A stretch of DNA of 64,000 nt from Vicingaceae bacterium (GCA_019429185.1 JAHYJH010000001.1:36821-100820); one strand, 5' to 3'. Numbered from the stretch's first letter, positions 44,582-52,920 are shown. Numbers and translations: made by a program. Notes: generated by a model from the sequence alone, not told the origin.

Positions 44582-47089
44582 ATGAACAAACCATTGACTT
44601 ACATTAGTTTATTCAGCAGTGCAGGAGTTGGATGTTATGGCTTCAAACAAAACGGTTTTGAGTGCATTGCAACAAATGAAATTCTTACAAAACGTCTAAA
44701 AATTCAGTTTTGCAATGAGAAATGTAAATACGAAACAGGATATTTAGATGGAGATATTTCAACAAAAGAAATCAAAAACAAACTTTTTTCAGAAATCAAA
44801 AAATGGCAGTCAGAACATAAAATTTCCGAGCCTGATATAATTGTGGCTACGCCACCTTGTCAAGGTATGTCTGTTGCAAACCATAAAAAAAACAAAGAAT
44901 TGACTAGAAATTCTTTGGTAGTTGAATCTATAAAAATAACCAAGGAAGTAAATCCTAAATTTTTCATTTTTGAAAATGTTAGAGCCTTCTTAAATACGAC
45001 TTGTACAGACATTGACGGAATAGAAAAACCTATTGAAGATGCAATAAAATTAAACTTAGGAGGTCGCTACAATATCCTTTTTAAAGTTGTAAATTTTAAA
45101 GATTATGGTTCTCATTCTAGCCGAACAAGAACTCTTGTAATCGGAGTACGTAAAGATTTACAAAATATCAGTCCTTATGATATTTTTCCAGAAAAATCAA
45201 AGCCTAAAACGCTACGAAAACTTTTTGGAGGCTTAGAAACATTAAATGAAATGGGGCAAATATCGGAAACCGATATTTATCACTCATATAGAGAGTTTGA
45301 CAAAAAAATGCTTCCTTGGATTGAAAATTTGAAAGAAGGCGAATCAGCGTTTCAAAATACTGATGAAGAAAGAATTCCACACCAAATCAAAGAAGGAAAA
45401 ATCGTTTTCAACGAAAGCAAAAATGGAGACAAGTATGCTCGTTGGTATTGGGACAGAGAAGGTCCTTGTGTACACACAAGAAATGATATTTTGTCGAGCC
45501 AAAACACAGTTCATCCATCTGAAAATCGAGTTTTTAGCATTAGAGAATTAATGCTAATGATGAGTATTCCTATTACTTTTCAATGGACAAATAAATCAAT
45601 TGAAAAGCTGAATGGATTGAGTATTCTTGAAAAGAAAATGTTTTTAAAGAAAGAAGAACTAAACATTAGGCATTGTATTGGAGAAGCAGTTCCGACAGGA
45701 GTATTTGAAAATATTGCAAGGAGAATAAAATCAGTTTTGAGTCAAAAAGTACTTTCTACAACAGAAATTAACAATATTATAAACAGAGAAGAACTAAATA
45801 AAACAGAGAATTTGATTTCATTCATAAATTCCGATTTCAAAAAATCAGGGCTTGAAAACATTTATCAAATTGCAGAATATGCTAATTCAAGTCGTCAAGA
45901 AAATTCTGCATTTTTTACAAGAAAAGACATTGCTTTTACTGTTGTGAAAGATTTACCTGAACTTAAAGGTAAAAAGAAAATACGAATTTTAGAACCGTCT
46001 GTTGGTATTGGTAATTTCATTCCTTTGCTCGTTGAAAAATATCAAGATAAGGATGAAGTTATTTTTGACCTATTTGACATTGATAGTAATTCTTTTATAG
46101 TTCTAAAAAATATTTTAGCCAAATTAGGATTACCTAAAAAATTCAAATTCAATTTTATAAATGCTGATTTCCTTACTCATAACTTTAATATAAAATATGA
46201 CATAGTTGTAGGAAATCCTCCCTACAAAAAACTCACTAACAATCAAGAACAATTATCTCTTTACAAATTCGCAGTAAGGAATAAAGAAACAAACAATTTA
46301 TTCTCGTTTTTTATTGAAAAGGCTATTTCGTTAGGTAATTTTGTTTCACTTATCGTTCCCAAAAGTCTTATTAATTCTCCTGAGTTTGATATAACAAGGC
46401 AAATTTTAAAAGAGCAGAATCTATTAAAAATATGTGATTATGGCGAGAAAGGCTTTAAAGGTGTTAAGATTGAAACAATAAGTTTTTTGCTTGAAACTTC
46501 AACTAAAAAACAATCCGAAACTATATTAATAGAAAGTTACATCACAGAAACAGTTCAAGAGAAACAAAAAGATTATTTATTTTCTGACAAATTCCCTTAT
46601 TGGTTGATATACAGAAATGAAGAGTTTGACCAAATTTCAGAAAAAATGAAATTTGATATTTTTCATAGTTTCAGGGATAGACAAATCACAAAACAAATCA
46701 CAAAAGGCAACGGGAAATATAGAGTATTAAAATCTCGTAATATTGGTAATAACGAAGTTAAGGAATTAGAAAATTACGACTGTTATATTGACGATATGGA
46801 AAATTTGGCTGTCGCCAAATTTCTCAATCGTGAAGATGTTGTAATGATTCCAAACCTTACCTATTACCCAAGAGCGAGTTTTTTACCACACAATACAATT
46901 ACAGATGGTTCGGTTGCTTTATTAACATTAAAAAATGGTAGCCGTCTTCCTACAGAAAAAGATTTGGAATATTACGGCTCAAAAGAATTTGAAAAGTTTT
47001 ACAGAGTTGCTCGTAATTTTGGAACTCGTTCGCTTAACATAGATAATAATTCTGTTTTTTTCTTCGGGCTTTTAAATGATATAAAATGA
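44582..47089 (+). CDS. Fused DNA cytosine-C5 and adenine-N6 methyltransferase
   Basis: An 835-residue two-headed modification enzyme. Residues 1-395 form a complete C5-cytosine MTase: motif I SLFSSAGVGCYGF, catalytic TPPCQGMS (Cys93), FIFENVRAF (motif VI), SSRTRTLVIGV (VIII) and HCIGEAVPTGVFENIA (X). Residues about 425-835 form an N6-adenine MTase of gamma type: FFTRKDIAFTVV (motif X), LEPSVGIGNFIPLL (SAM binding) and VVGNPPYKKL (catalytic NPPY, 545-548), followed by a target-recognition-like region with SRNIGNNEVKEL. Two different chemistries in one chain suggest an asymmetric target in which one strand gets m5C and the other m6A, as reported for Alw26I/Eco31I/Esp3I-type systems. The stop overlaps the endonuclease start (ATGA). 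Confidence 0.92.
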   Translation: MNKPLTYISLFSSAGVGCYGFKQNGFECIATNEILTKRLKIQFCNEKCKYETGYLDGDISTKEIKNKLFSEIKKWQSEHKISEPDIIVATPPCQGMSVANHKKNKELTRNSLVVESIKITKEVNPKFFIFENVRAFLNTTCTDIDGIEKPIEDAIKLNLGGRYNILFKVVNFKDYGSHSSRTRTLVIGVRKDLQNISPYDIFPEKSKPKTLRKLFGGLETLNEMGQISETDIYHSYREFDKKMLPWIENLKEGESAFQNTDEERIPHQIKEGKIVFNESKNGDKYARWYWDREGPCVHTRNDILSSQNTVHPSENRVFSIRELMLMMSIPITFQWTNKSIEKLNGLSILEKKMFLKKEELNIRHCIGEAVPTGVFENIARRIKSVLSQKVLSTTEINNIINREELNKTENLISFINSDFKKSGLENIYQIAEYANSSRQENSAFFTRKDIAFTVVKDLPELKGKKKIRILEPSVGIGNFIPLLVEKYQDKDEVIFDLFDIDSNSFIVLKNILAKLGLPKKFKFNFINADFLTHNFNIKYDIVVGNPPYKKLTNNQEQLSLYKFAVRNKETNNLFSFFIEKAISLGNFVSLIVPKSLINSPEFDITRQILKEQNLLKICDYGEKGFKGVKIETISFLLETSTKKQSETILIESYITETVQEKQKDYLFSDKFPYWLIYRNEEFDQISEKMKFDIFHSFRDRQITKQITKGNGKYRVLKSRNIGNNEVKELENYDCYIDDMENLAVAKFLNREDVVMIPNLTYYPRASFLPHNTITDGSVALLTLKNGSRLPTEKDLEYYGSKEFEKFYRVARNFGTRSLNIDNNSVFFFGLLNDIK

Positions 47090-48258
47090 GAAAACAGATA
47101 AACGATTTTTTTGCAGGATATGATTTTGATGTTAGAAAATCAAATGATGCAAGATTTGTTGACCAAAAATGCACGCCTGACATCGTTTGTTTTATGGCTG
47201 ATTGTGTTTTAAATATGATAGCTACTAAACCTGTTTTCGTTATTAATGATGTATGGGGTACTCAATATTTCATACAAAACAGTAGAGTTATTTTTAATAA
47301 ACCTTGGGCAAATGACAAAAAAGCATATAATGAATACAACAAGGTTCTTTCACAGCCACTTAAACTTTTAGCATATTCTAGAGTATTAAACGTAGAAAAA
47401 ATAAATGGTTCTTTAACATTTTCAGTTAACAATGAGGAGTTATTGGATTTTATATCAAGAAAAGATAGAAATGCTTATAATTTTCTTTATTGTTACTTCT
47501 CCAAAGTACTTGCAGACAGCAGTTTCCTTAAATATATGGAAACCTATCGGGAAGACTGCCTAAAAAATTTAAATGAGGCAAGAGAAAATTTATACGAAAA
47601 ATATTTTAGGTTTATTTCAGGCAATACGCCTACTAAATCAAGATTAGACATTCGTAGAATGTTTCATAAAATTTTAAATGTTTATGCTGTTGAGCACAAC
47701 ATTCCAGGTAGTAATGGTAATTTTTCAGCATCATATTCAGAAATGATGTATAATAAGAAAAATTGGAGGGATTATGACAAGGAAAAATCAGTTACAAGAC
47801 AAGAATCGTTAAATACAGAAGATATAGAAAAACAGGAATTTATAAATGCTTATTATGTGCAAAAGGCAATTGCATTAATCCGAAAGATTCATAAAGAAAC
47901 TGAAGTGAAAGACCAATGGGGTATTGGAGAGGCGACACAAGTTCATCACATTTTTCCACGTTCTGAATTTCCACAATTAGCTCATTATGTAGAAAATTTA
48001 ATTTTATTGACTGCAACGCAACACAATACTAAAGCACACCCAAGTAATAAAACGCAACAAATCAATAAAGATTATCAGTTAACTTGCTTACTATCAAAGG
48101 CAAATAGTATTGAAATATCTATAAATAAAGGAGAATTTGTGTATAGAAAAGAATCTTTCATTTTTGTAATAAATACAGGATTATCAGAAGAACTAGAGAT
48201 TAATCTTGATTTCACAAACATCAAAAAAGAACTAACGAGAATCTATAATGCAGCTTAA
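47086..48258 (+). CDS. HNH restriction endonuclease
   Basis: A 390-residue protein with an HNH (beta-beta-alpha-metal) nuclease motif near the C-terminus: VHHIFPRSEFPQLAHYVENLILLTATQHNTKAHP (His287-His288, Asn304, His313/His318). The N-terminal two thirds (QINDFFAGYDFDVRKSNDARFVDQKCTPDIVC...) have no domain I can name and are presumably for DNA recognition. Start ATG overlaps the methyltransferase stop by 4 nt, so translation is coupled. With the dual methyltransferase and C protein it completes a type II, probably type IIS-like, R-M system; Eco31I is an HNH example of that class. Recognition sequence not deducible. Confidence 0.85.
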   Translation: MRKQINDFFAGYDFDVRKSNDARFVDQKCTPDIVCFMADCVLNMIATKPVFVINDVWGTQYFIQNSRVIFNKPWANDKKAYNEYNKVLSQPLKLLAYSRVLNVEKINGSLTFSVNNEELLDFISRKDRNAYNFLYCYFSKVLADSSFLKYMETYREDCLKNLNEARENLYEKYFRFISGNTPTKSRLDIRRMFHKILNVYAVEHNIPGSNGNFSASYSEMMYNKKNWRDYDKEKSVTRQESLNTEDIEKQEFINAYYVQKAIALIRKIHKETEVKDQWGIGEATQVHHIFPRSEFPQLAHYVENLILLTATQHNTKAHPSNKTQQINKDYQLTCLLSKANSIEISINKGEFVYRKESFIFVINTGLSEELEINLDFTNIKKELTRIYNAA

Positions 48259-48263
48259 ATGAT

Positions 48264-48559
48264 ATGACTAACAAAATTTGGTATGAAATGGTAAATATGA
48301 AGTACGGAGAAATTTATTTAAGTAAATATATTGGGCTTCAACGTACCTTAAAAAAGTCATTTCAAATTTTGACATTACAGACCCTAAGTGGAATACTTGG
48401 GTGGAAATACTTCGAGCGTTATGTTTGGATTGCTTTCATTCTTATTGCACTTGTTCAATTTTATTGTTGATTGAAAATCAAATAATACGTTCTGACAAAG
48501 AAATTGAGGAAATATCAAATTTATCTCGACTTTATGGACAGACACTAAATAACAAATAA
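48264..48559 (+). pseudogene. Broken membrane protein gene downstream of the R-M island
   Basis: The ORF at 48264-48470 (MTNKIWYEMVNMKYGEIYLSKYIGLQ...) has the N-terminal layout of small Bacteroidota membrane proteins (IWYE...YL..Y...Q, then SGILGWKYFERYVWIAFILIALVQ helices) but stops at TGA. Reading on after a one-base-equivalent shift gives LLLIENQIIRSDKEIEEISNL, a plausible continuation, which then runs into the family 1 element end CTCGACTTTATGGACAGACAC. So the gene is frameshifted and truncated by the element. A 16-bp match to the family 2 terminus (CATTACAGACCCTAAG) lies at 48373-48388. It begins 5 nt after the HNH gene, perhaps once part of the same operon. Function unknown. Confidence 0.65.
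48525..48545. mobile_element. Family 1 right-end fragment (copy F)
   Basis: CTCGACTTTATGGACAGACAC followed by TA is the right terminus of the family 1 element, with no left half. It truncates the pseudogene at 48264-48559. Confidence 0.6.
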
Positions 48560-48577
48560 TATATATTATCAGAAACA

Positions 48578-49489
48578 ATGAACTTAAACGATTACTTTTC
48601 TTTTACGCAAGGTGAAAAAAGAGGAATAGTTTTTTTTCTTAGCATCATTTTTCTATTGTTGCTTTCTTTTCCTTTGCTCGATTTGCTAAAAAAAAACGAA
48701 AAGCCTGATTTTTCTGAATTTGAGACTGCTATAAATGCGTTTGAAAAAGCCAAAGAAGAAACCCAACCAACAAACAACTTTAAACAAGAAGAAAATACAC
48801 CTGAAAATATTGAATTATTTTCCTTCAATCCCAATACAATTACTGATGAAGAGTGGAAAAAACTTGGATTTAAAGATAGGCAAATTAAAACCATAAACAA
48901 CTACAAAGCTAAAGGAGGAAGTTGGAAAACCAAATCGGACGTGCTTCGGATTTACGGAATAGATACAGCTCATTATGAACAATTAAAATCTTTTATTCTG
49001 TTGCCCGAAAAAATGGAACACCAACAAAAATCTTTTTCTGACTATGAGAAAAAAGATTTTCCTAAAAGTGAATATGAAAAGAAAGATTACACATTTAAAG
49101 TAGATATAAACACCGCAGATACAACGGAATTAAAAAAACTTAAAGGAATTGGAATTGGCTATGCAAAACGAATCATCAAATACAGAGAAGAATTAGGTGG
49201 TTTTATCAACACAAATCAACTTAACGAAGTTTGGGGATTACCTCCCGAAACACTCGAAAAATGCTTGCCTCAAGTTATCATAAGCAATCAAAACATCAAA
49301 AAAATTAACATCAACACAGCCTCAGCTGAAGAATTGAAAAAACACCCTTATATTTTTTGGAAAACAGCCAATGCCATCGAAAAATACAGAAAAGCAAATG
49401 GAAATTATAAATCGCTTGAAGATTTAAAAAAAATACATTTGCTTGATGAAGAAACTATTAATAAAATAAAATCTTATTTGGAACTATAA
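48578..49489 (+). CDS. Helix-hairpin-helix DNA-binding protein (ComEA-like)
   Basis: A 303-residue protein with one N-terminal membrane helix (GIVFFLSIIFLLLLSFPLLDLL), a charged linker and three HhH units: NPNTITDEEWKKLGFKDRQIKTINNYKAKGG (about 85-130), VDINTADTTELKKLKGIGIGYAKRIIKYREELGGF (about 175-215, the best ComEA-like repeat, with GIGxxxAxxI) and ININTASAEELKKHPYIFWKTANAIEKYRKANG (about 245-285). ComEA proteins bind double-stranded DNA in the periplasm during natural transformation; membrane anchoring here fits a related role, but competence in this organism is not shown. It ends at a strong terminator shared with ndk. Confidence 0.85.
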   Translation: MNLNDYFSFTQGEKRGIVFFLSIIFLLLLSFPLLDLLKKNEKPDFSEFETAINAFEKAKEETQPTNNFKQEENTPENIELFSFNPNTITDEEWKKLGFKDRQIKTINNYKAKGGSWKTKSDVLRIYGIDTAHYEQLKSFILLPEKMEHQQKSFSDYEKKDFPKSEYEKKDYTFKVDINTADTTELKKLKGIGIGYAKRIIKYREELGGFINTNQLNEVWGLPPETLEKCLPQVIISNQNIKKININTASAEELKKHPYIFWKTANAIEKYRKANGNYKSLEDLKKIHLLDEETINKIKSYLEL

Positions 49490-49521
49490 AAAAACCGATT
49501 GACAACAATCGGTTTTTTTTT
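49490..49521. terminator. Bidirectional intrinsic terminator
   Basis: AAAACCGATTGACAACAATCGGTTTTTTTTT, with a run of A before it, between the convergent HhH and ndk genes. Confidence 0.9.
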
Positions 49522-49545
49522 GATAGTATTTTTTATTAGAAATTT

Positions 49546-49968
49546 TTAAGCAAAAATTTCAGTTGCTTTAAAATGAAAATCGCCTTCAATTTTAGCATTT
49601 TCATCACTATCCGAACCATGCACAGCATTCGCTTGAATAGATTCAGCATAAATTTTACGAATAGTTCCTTCGGCTGCTTCGGCAGGATTGGTTGCTCCAA
49701 TTAATTTTCTAAAATCTTCCACTGCATTATCTTTTTCTAAAATAGCAGCTACAATAGGTCCAGACGACATATAATCAACCAATTCACCATAAAAAGGACG
49801 TTCTTTATGCACTTCATAAAAAGCACCAGCCTGTTCTTTAGATAGTTTTGTGTATTTCATTGCAACGATTTTGAAACCACCATCGTTAATCATTTTTAAA
49901 ATTCCTCCAATGTAGTTTTTTTCAACTGCATCGGGCTTAATCATTGTAAAAGTTCTGTTTGTAGCCAT
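49546..49968 (-). CDS. ndk: Nucleoside-diphosphate kinase
   Basis: Transfers the gamma-phosphate between nucleoside triphosphates and diphosphates through a phosphohistidine, balancing NTP and dNTP pools in the cytoplasm. It has 140 residues, normal length. Active-site His117 lies in [43 protein letters not shown] and [15 protein letters not shown] are signatures. Expressed from its own promoter and ended by the shared terminator. Confidence 0.97.
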   Translation of the reverse strand: MATNRTFTMIKPDAVEKNYIGGILKMINDGGFKIVAMKYTKLSKEQAGAFYEVHKERPFYGELVDYMSSGPIVAAILEKDNAVEDFRKLIGATNPAEAAEGTIRKIYAESIQANAVHGSDSDENAKIEGDFHFKATEIFA

Positions 49969-50000
49969 TTTTAATATTTTTTTAATTTTTTTTTGGACGG

Positions 50001-50008
50001 CAAAAGTA
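50001..50008 (-). promoter_or_regulatory. Promoter -7 element of ndk
   Basis: TACTTTTG on the minus strand, 33 nt before the ndk ATG, with TTG at 50033-50035 upstream. Confidence 0.55.
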
Positions 50009-50091
50009 AGTTATTTAAAGCATAATTATAAGCAATTACTTAAGTAAAATTCAATTTGCAGATTCAATTCTAAAATGTGCTGGGTTTCTCG

Positions 50092-50099
50092 TAACTTTG
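50092..50099 (+). promoter_or_regulatory. Promoter -7 element of arfB, near-leaderless
   Basis: TAACTTTG ends only 4 nt before the arfB ATG, so the transcript should begin at or next to the start codon. Confidence 0.5.
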
Positions 50100-50103
50100 C
50101 CAA

Positions 50104-50505
50104 ATGAATATAAGTGCATTAGAAAAAGAGTTGAAATTTAAAACCAGCAGAAGCGGTGGGGCAGGAGGGCAGCACGTTAATAAAGTTTCTTCTAAGGTTG
50201 AATTAATTTTTGATGTAGAAAATTCGCAAATTTTATCAGAAGAAGAAAAACAGCTTGTTTCAATAAAACTATCAAACCGAATAGATAACGAAGGGTTGTT
50301 GCATTTGCAGTGCGATGAAACCAGAAGTCAGCTGAAAAACAAAGAAATAGTTATAGAACGGTTGAATGGGCTTTTAACAAAAGCATTACTACCAGTAAAA
50401 AAAAGAAAGCCTACCAAACCAAGTAAAAGTGCTGTAAAAAAACGGCTAGATGCTAAGAAAAAAATATCCGAAAAGAAATCTTCAAGAGGATTTAAAATGG
50501 ATTAA
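50104..50505 (+). CDS. arfB: Alternative ribosome-rescue factor ArfB (peptidyl-tRNA hydrolase)
   Basis: Releases the nascent chain from ribosomes stalled at mRNA ends. It has 133 residues. The GGQ catalytic loop is SGGAGGQHVNKVSSKVEL (Gly21-Gly22-Gln23). The C-terminal tail is Lys/Arg-rich (VKKRKPTKPSKSAVKKRLDAKKKISEKKSSRG), the part that enters the empty mRNA channel. Size and tail distinguish it from RF1/RF2. Probably leaderless mRNA. It stands 62 nt upstream of the Ppx/GppA gene. Confidence 0.95.
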   Translation: MNISALEKELKFKTSRSGGAGGQHVNKVSSKVELIFDVENSQILSEEEKQLVSIKLSNRIDNEGLLHLQCDETRSQLKNKEIVIERLNGLLTKALLPVKKRKPTKPSKSAVKKRLDAKKKISEKKSSRGFKMD

Positions 50506-50567
50506 AATATTAAATTATACATTATATTTTTTTTTTAATTAATAAAAGATACTACTTTTATAGCCCA

Positions 50568-51449
50568 ATGAGATTAGCTGCTGTAGATATAGGATCAAAT
50601 GCTGTTCGATTACTCTTTTGTCAAGTATATCCAACAGAAACATTTCCTCAACTAAAAAAAATATCACTTATTCGTTTACCTATTCGATTGGGTGAAGATG
50701 TTTTTCTTACCGGAAAAATTTCTGAACAAAATCAAAAAAAATTGATTAAAACACTTTTGGCATTTAAACAATTAGTAGATGTGTATGAAGTATTAGATTA
50801 TAAAATTTGTGCAACTTCGGCAATGCGTGAGGCAAAAAACTCATCTGAAATGATGGTTGAAATTAAAGAAAAAGTTGGTGTTGAAATAAATATTATTGAT
50901 GGAAATACGGAAGCAGATTTAATTTTCAATACACACATTGCAGAAAAGCTAAACCCAAACGGAACCTATTTATATATGGATGTGGGAGGAGGAAGCACAG
51001 AACTTACATTGATTAAAAAAGGAAAAAAAATTGATTCATTTTCATTTAAAATTGGGACAATCCGTTTGAAAAATAATATTGTTTCAAAAACAACATGGAG
51101 AGAAATGAAGGATTGGATAACAACTGCTAAAGCAACACATCCAATAGACATGATAATAGGCACAGGAGGAAATATCAACAGCATTTATACACTTTGTGGA
51201 TTAAGTAATTACAAACTTTTGATGTATTTTAAGCTTAAAAAAATGGATAAATACCTCAATACACTCACAATTGAAGATAGGCAATTGAAATTAGGATTAA
51301 GACCCGACAGAGCAGATGTGATAACTCATGCCTCAAAAATATACCTAACAGTAATGAAACAAGCGGAAGTAAAGGAAATGTTTGTCCCTAAAGTTGGATT
51401 AGCCGATGGCGTGGTTAATCAACTTTTTCAAAAACATACTCAAAAATAA
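50568..51449 (+). CDS. Ppx/GppA family phosphatase
   Basis: A 293-residue ASKHA-fold enzyme covering only the Ppx/GppA catalytic module: AAVDIGSNAVRLLFCQV (phosphate 1 loop), CATSAMREAKNSSEM, IIDGNTEADLIF, MDVGGGSTELTLI (phosphate 2 loop) and IIGTGGNINSIYTL. It hydrolyses polyphosphate and/or pppGpp; which is preferred cannot be told from sequence. It lacks the C-terminal HD-like domain of the long E. coli Ppx, as is common in Bacteroidota. The start codon follows TACTTTTATAGCCCA, a weak promoter-like string. Confidence 0.92.
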   Translation: MRLAAVDIGSNAVRLLFCQVYPTETFPQLKKISLIRLPIRLGEDVFLTGKISEQNQKKLIKTLLAFKQLVDVYEVLDYKICATSAMREAKNSSEMMVEIKEKVGVEINIIDGNTEADLIFNTHIAEKLNPNGTYLYMDVGGGSTELTLIKKGKKIDSFSFKIGTIRLKNNIVSKTTWREMKDWITTAKATHPIDMIIGTGGNINSIYTLCGLSNYKLLMYFKLKKMDKYLNTLTIEDRQLKLGLRPDRADVITHASKIYLTVMKQAEVKEMFVPKVGLADGVVNQLFQKHTQK

Positions 51450-51553
51450 TTAAGTAAAATATTTTTTTTTAAAAAATAGAGTTAATTGATAGTTAGTTAT
51501 GCTAAATCATTAAAAAATAATACCGATTTGTTTCGTAAATTAAAAACTATAGT

Positions 51554-51561
51554 TATATTTG
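51554..51561 (+). promoter_or_regulatory. Promoter -7 element of the tRNA genes
   Basis: TATATTTG, with TTTG at 51527-51530 upstream, 28 nt before tRNA-Pro. Confidence 0.6.
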
Positions 51562-51588
51562 CAGCCTGAAAAAAAATGGCCACACAAT

Positions 51589-51663
51589 CGGGGTGTAGCG
51601 TAGTCCGGTCATCGCGCCTGCTTTGGGAGCAGGAGGTCGCAGGTTCGAATCCTGCCACCCCGA
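51589..51663 (+). tRNA. tRNA-Pro (anticodon TGG)
   Basis: A 75-nt cloverleaf: acceptor CGGGGTG/CACCCCG, anticodon stem CCTGC/GCAGG with loop TTTGGGA giving anticodon TGG, and T arm GCAGGTTCGAATCCTGC. CCA is not encoded. It reads all proline codons by wobble. Confidence 0.95.
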
Positions 51664-51667
51664 CAAA

Positions 51668-51693
51668 CAAAAAGGCAGAAGTGCCTTTTTTTT
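51668..51693 (+). terminator. Intrinsic terminator after tRNA-Pro
   Basis: AAAAAGGCA-GAAG-TGCCTTTTTTTT, a short stem with GAAG loop and a U-run, between the two tRNA genes. Confidence 0.7.
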
Positions 51694-51709
51694 GTTAACA
51701 GTCATTAAT

Positions 51710-51783
51710 GGTCTCGTAGCTCAGCTGGATAGAGCAACTGCCTTCTAAGCAGTAGGTCATAGGTTCGAATCCTATCGGGATCA
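51710..51783 (+). tRNA. tRNA-Arg (anticodon TCT)
   Basis: A 74-nt cloverleaf: acceptor GGTCTCG paired with CGGGATC (two G-U pairs), D arm GCTCAGCTGGATAGAGC, anticodon stem ACTGC/GCAGT with loop CTTCTAA giving anticodon TCT, T arm ATAGGTTCGAATCCTAT. CCA not encoded. Decodes AGA/AGG. Confidence 0.95.
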
Positions 51784-52289
51784 CATAGAAGTTTCACTTC
51801 ATTAGGTTTTTTTTGTTTCAATACACCAAATTAACCCGAAAAATTAACTTCGTTGAACTCGTAAACTCGGTTCACGAATTTTTCTGACGATCTACAATAA
51901 CGCCACTTTTAGACATTTTCAAAGATCTTAGTTCTGAATTGCTGTTTGTTGCTTGTAGCTATAAACTGAATTACTTTCCTATTTTTTTTCAACTAAACTA
52001 TATCAACATACCTTATTTTTTTTCAAATAACTACAAAATCAACTCCCCCGCTGCCGCAAGCGTCCCGCTTGTGGTAAATAAAAAATTAATACATTTACCA
52101 ACATGGGTCGTATTCCAAAAGGCACTTTTAATATTTTAATTAATTTATATATTTAAAATATACATTAAAAAGCATTTAAAATCGTTTTCAAGGGGGGGCT
52201 GCTCTACACAAACCACTATCCTTGCTGTTAAAAAGGGCTATTAATTCATTGTTTTCAGAAGTATTTTCTATACCTGCCAAATAACCTCA
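51784..52289. other. Gene-free region after the tRNAs with repeat fragments
   Basis: About 500 bp without a credible gene. It contains GTTGAACTCGTAAACTCGGTTCACGAA near 51852 (like the insert in family 1 copy A), a GC-rich hairpin GCCGCAAGCG-TCC-CGCTTGTGG near 52053-52075, and a run of seven G at about 52191. ORF 51939-52139 has no protein-like character. Confidence 0.5.
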
Positions 52290-52349
52290 GGCGGATGACT
52301 GATTTGAAAGTCGAGAATAACGAAAATATCAAACATTATGGACAAACTC
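52290..52349. mobile_element. Family 1 element fragment, copy D
   Basis: Inverted orientation: GATGACTGATTTGAAAGTCGAGAATAACGAAA...CATTATGGACAAACTC followed by TA. Only the right (TIR) part is clear. The TA plus terminal base forms the TAG stop of the DUF4199 gene on the minus strand. Confidence 0.6.
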
Positions 52350-52882
52350 TATTTAAAACCTGGTAATTTTCGCATGAGAAAAGAAAACACAGCGGAATAA
52401 AACAAGCCCATAAAAACCAACCCAAACATAGTCCACATAGCTTGAAAATAGGGAGAAAGATACATACTAATACCTTTTAATTGATTTAAGATATAAGCAG
52501 TTACTTCCTCTTTAGATTGGGTTTGAAGTTTTTCTTGAGCAGCTGATTTTATACTATCTAAAATGGGTTGTTTTTTAATTTCAAAAAAATCAATGTCGAT
52601 ATGAGCATAATAAATATAGGTAATTAAGGCTACAATAATTGCAAAAAAAGAGGCTGTTCTAGCTCCTGCCTTAAAATCGTCTCCAAAAGTAGCATTGCCT
52701 TCTATGGTGATTTTATTGCTTCTAATTCCAAAAAAAATGGCAACAAGTAAAATCAATGTATAAATGTAAATGATGTATTTTTCCATATCGCCATGTTGAA
52801 TTCCCATAGAAAAAATAAGGAGTTTCACACAAAGTGCAAGAATAGAAAATGTTACCGCAACTTGAAAAGGGTTTTTTAACAT
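52349..52882 (-). CDS. DUF4199 family membrane protein
   Basis: A 177-residue inner-membrane protein with four predicted helices (QVAVTFSILALCVKLLIF; YIIYIYTLILLVAIFFGIR; ASFFAIIVALITYIYYAHID; FQAMWTMFGLVFMGLFYSAVFSFLM) and a soluble loop between helices 3 and 4 (KKQPILDSIKSAAQEKLQTQSKEEVTAYIL). The helix-FGDDFKAGARTASFFAI segment matches DUF4199, found mostly in Bacteroidota and without known function. Its stop codon is formed by the end of a family 1 element, so a few original C-terminal residues may be lost. Heptamer-like ATTAGA repeats lie in its leader. Confidence 0.8.
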   Translation of the reverse strand: MLKNPFQVAVTFSILALCVKLLIFSMGIQHGDMEKYIIYIYTLILLVAIFFGIRSNKITIEGNATFGDDFKAGARTASFFAIIVALITYIYYAHIDIDFFEIKKQPILDSIKSAAQEKLQTQSKEEVTAYILNQLKGISMYLSPYFQAMWTMFGLVFMGLFYSAVFSFLMRKLPGFK

Positions 52883-52892
52883 TAATAATTTG

Positions 52893-52920
52893 AAATTAAA
52901 GATTAGAGATTAGAAATTAG
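52893..52920. repeat. Heptamer-spaced ATTA repeats in the DUF4199 gene leader
   Basis: GAAATTA AAGATTA GAGATTA GAAATTA: four 7-bp units starting about 10 nt upstream of the start codon. Same period as the tracts near lgt, mtaB and the tail-fibre-like gene. Confidence 0.5.

Noticed and set aside
51589-51783. tRNA genes as an integration site
   Set aside because: No repeated tRNA 3' end or integrase is seen downstream; the 51784-52289 region contains only small repeat fragments.
51939-52139. 66-residue ORF after the tRNA genes
   Set aside because: Composed of AT-rich DNA and a GC-rich hairpin repeat; no homology-like pattern.
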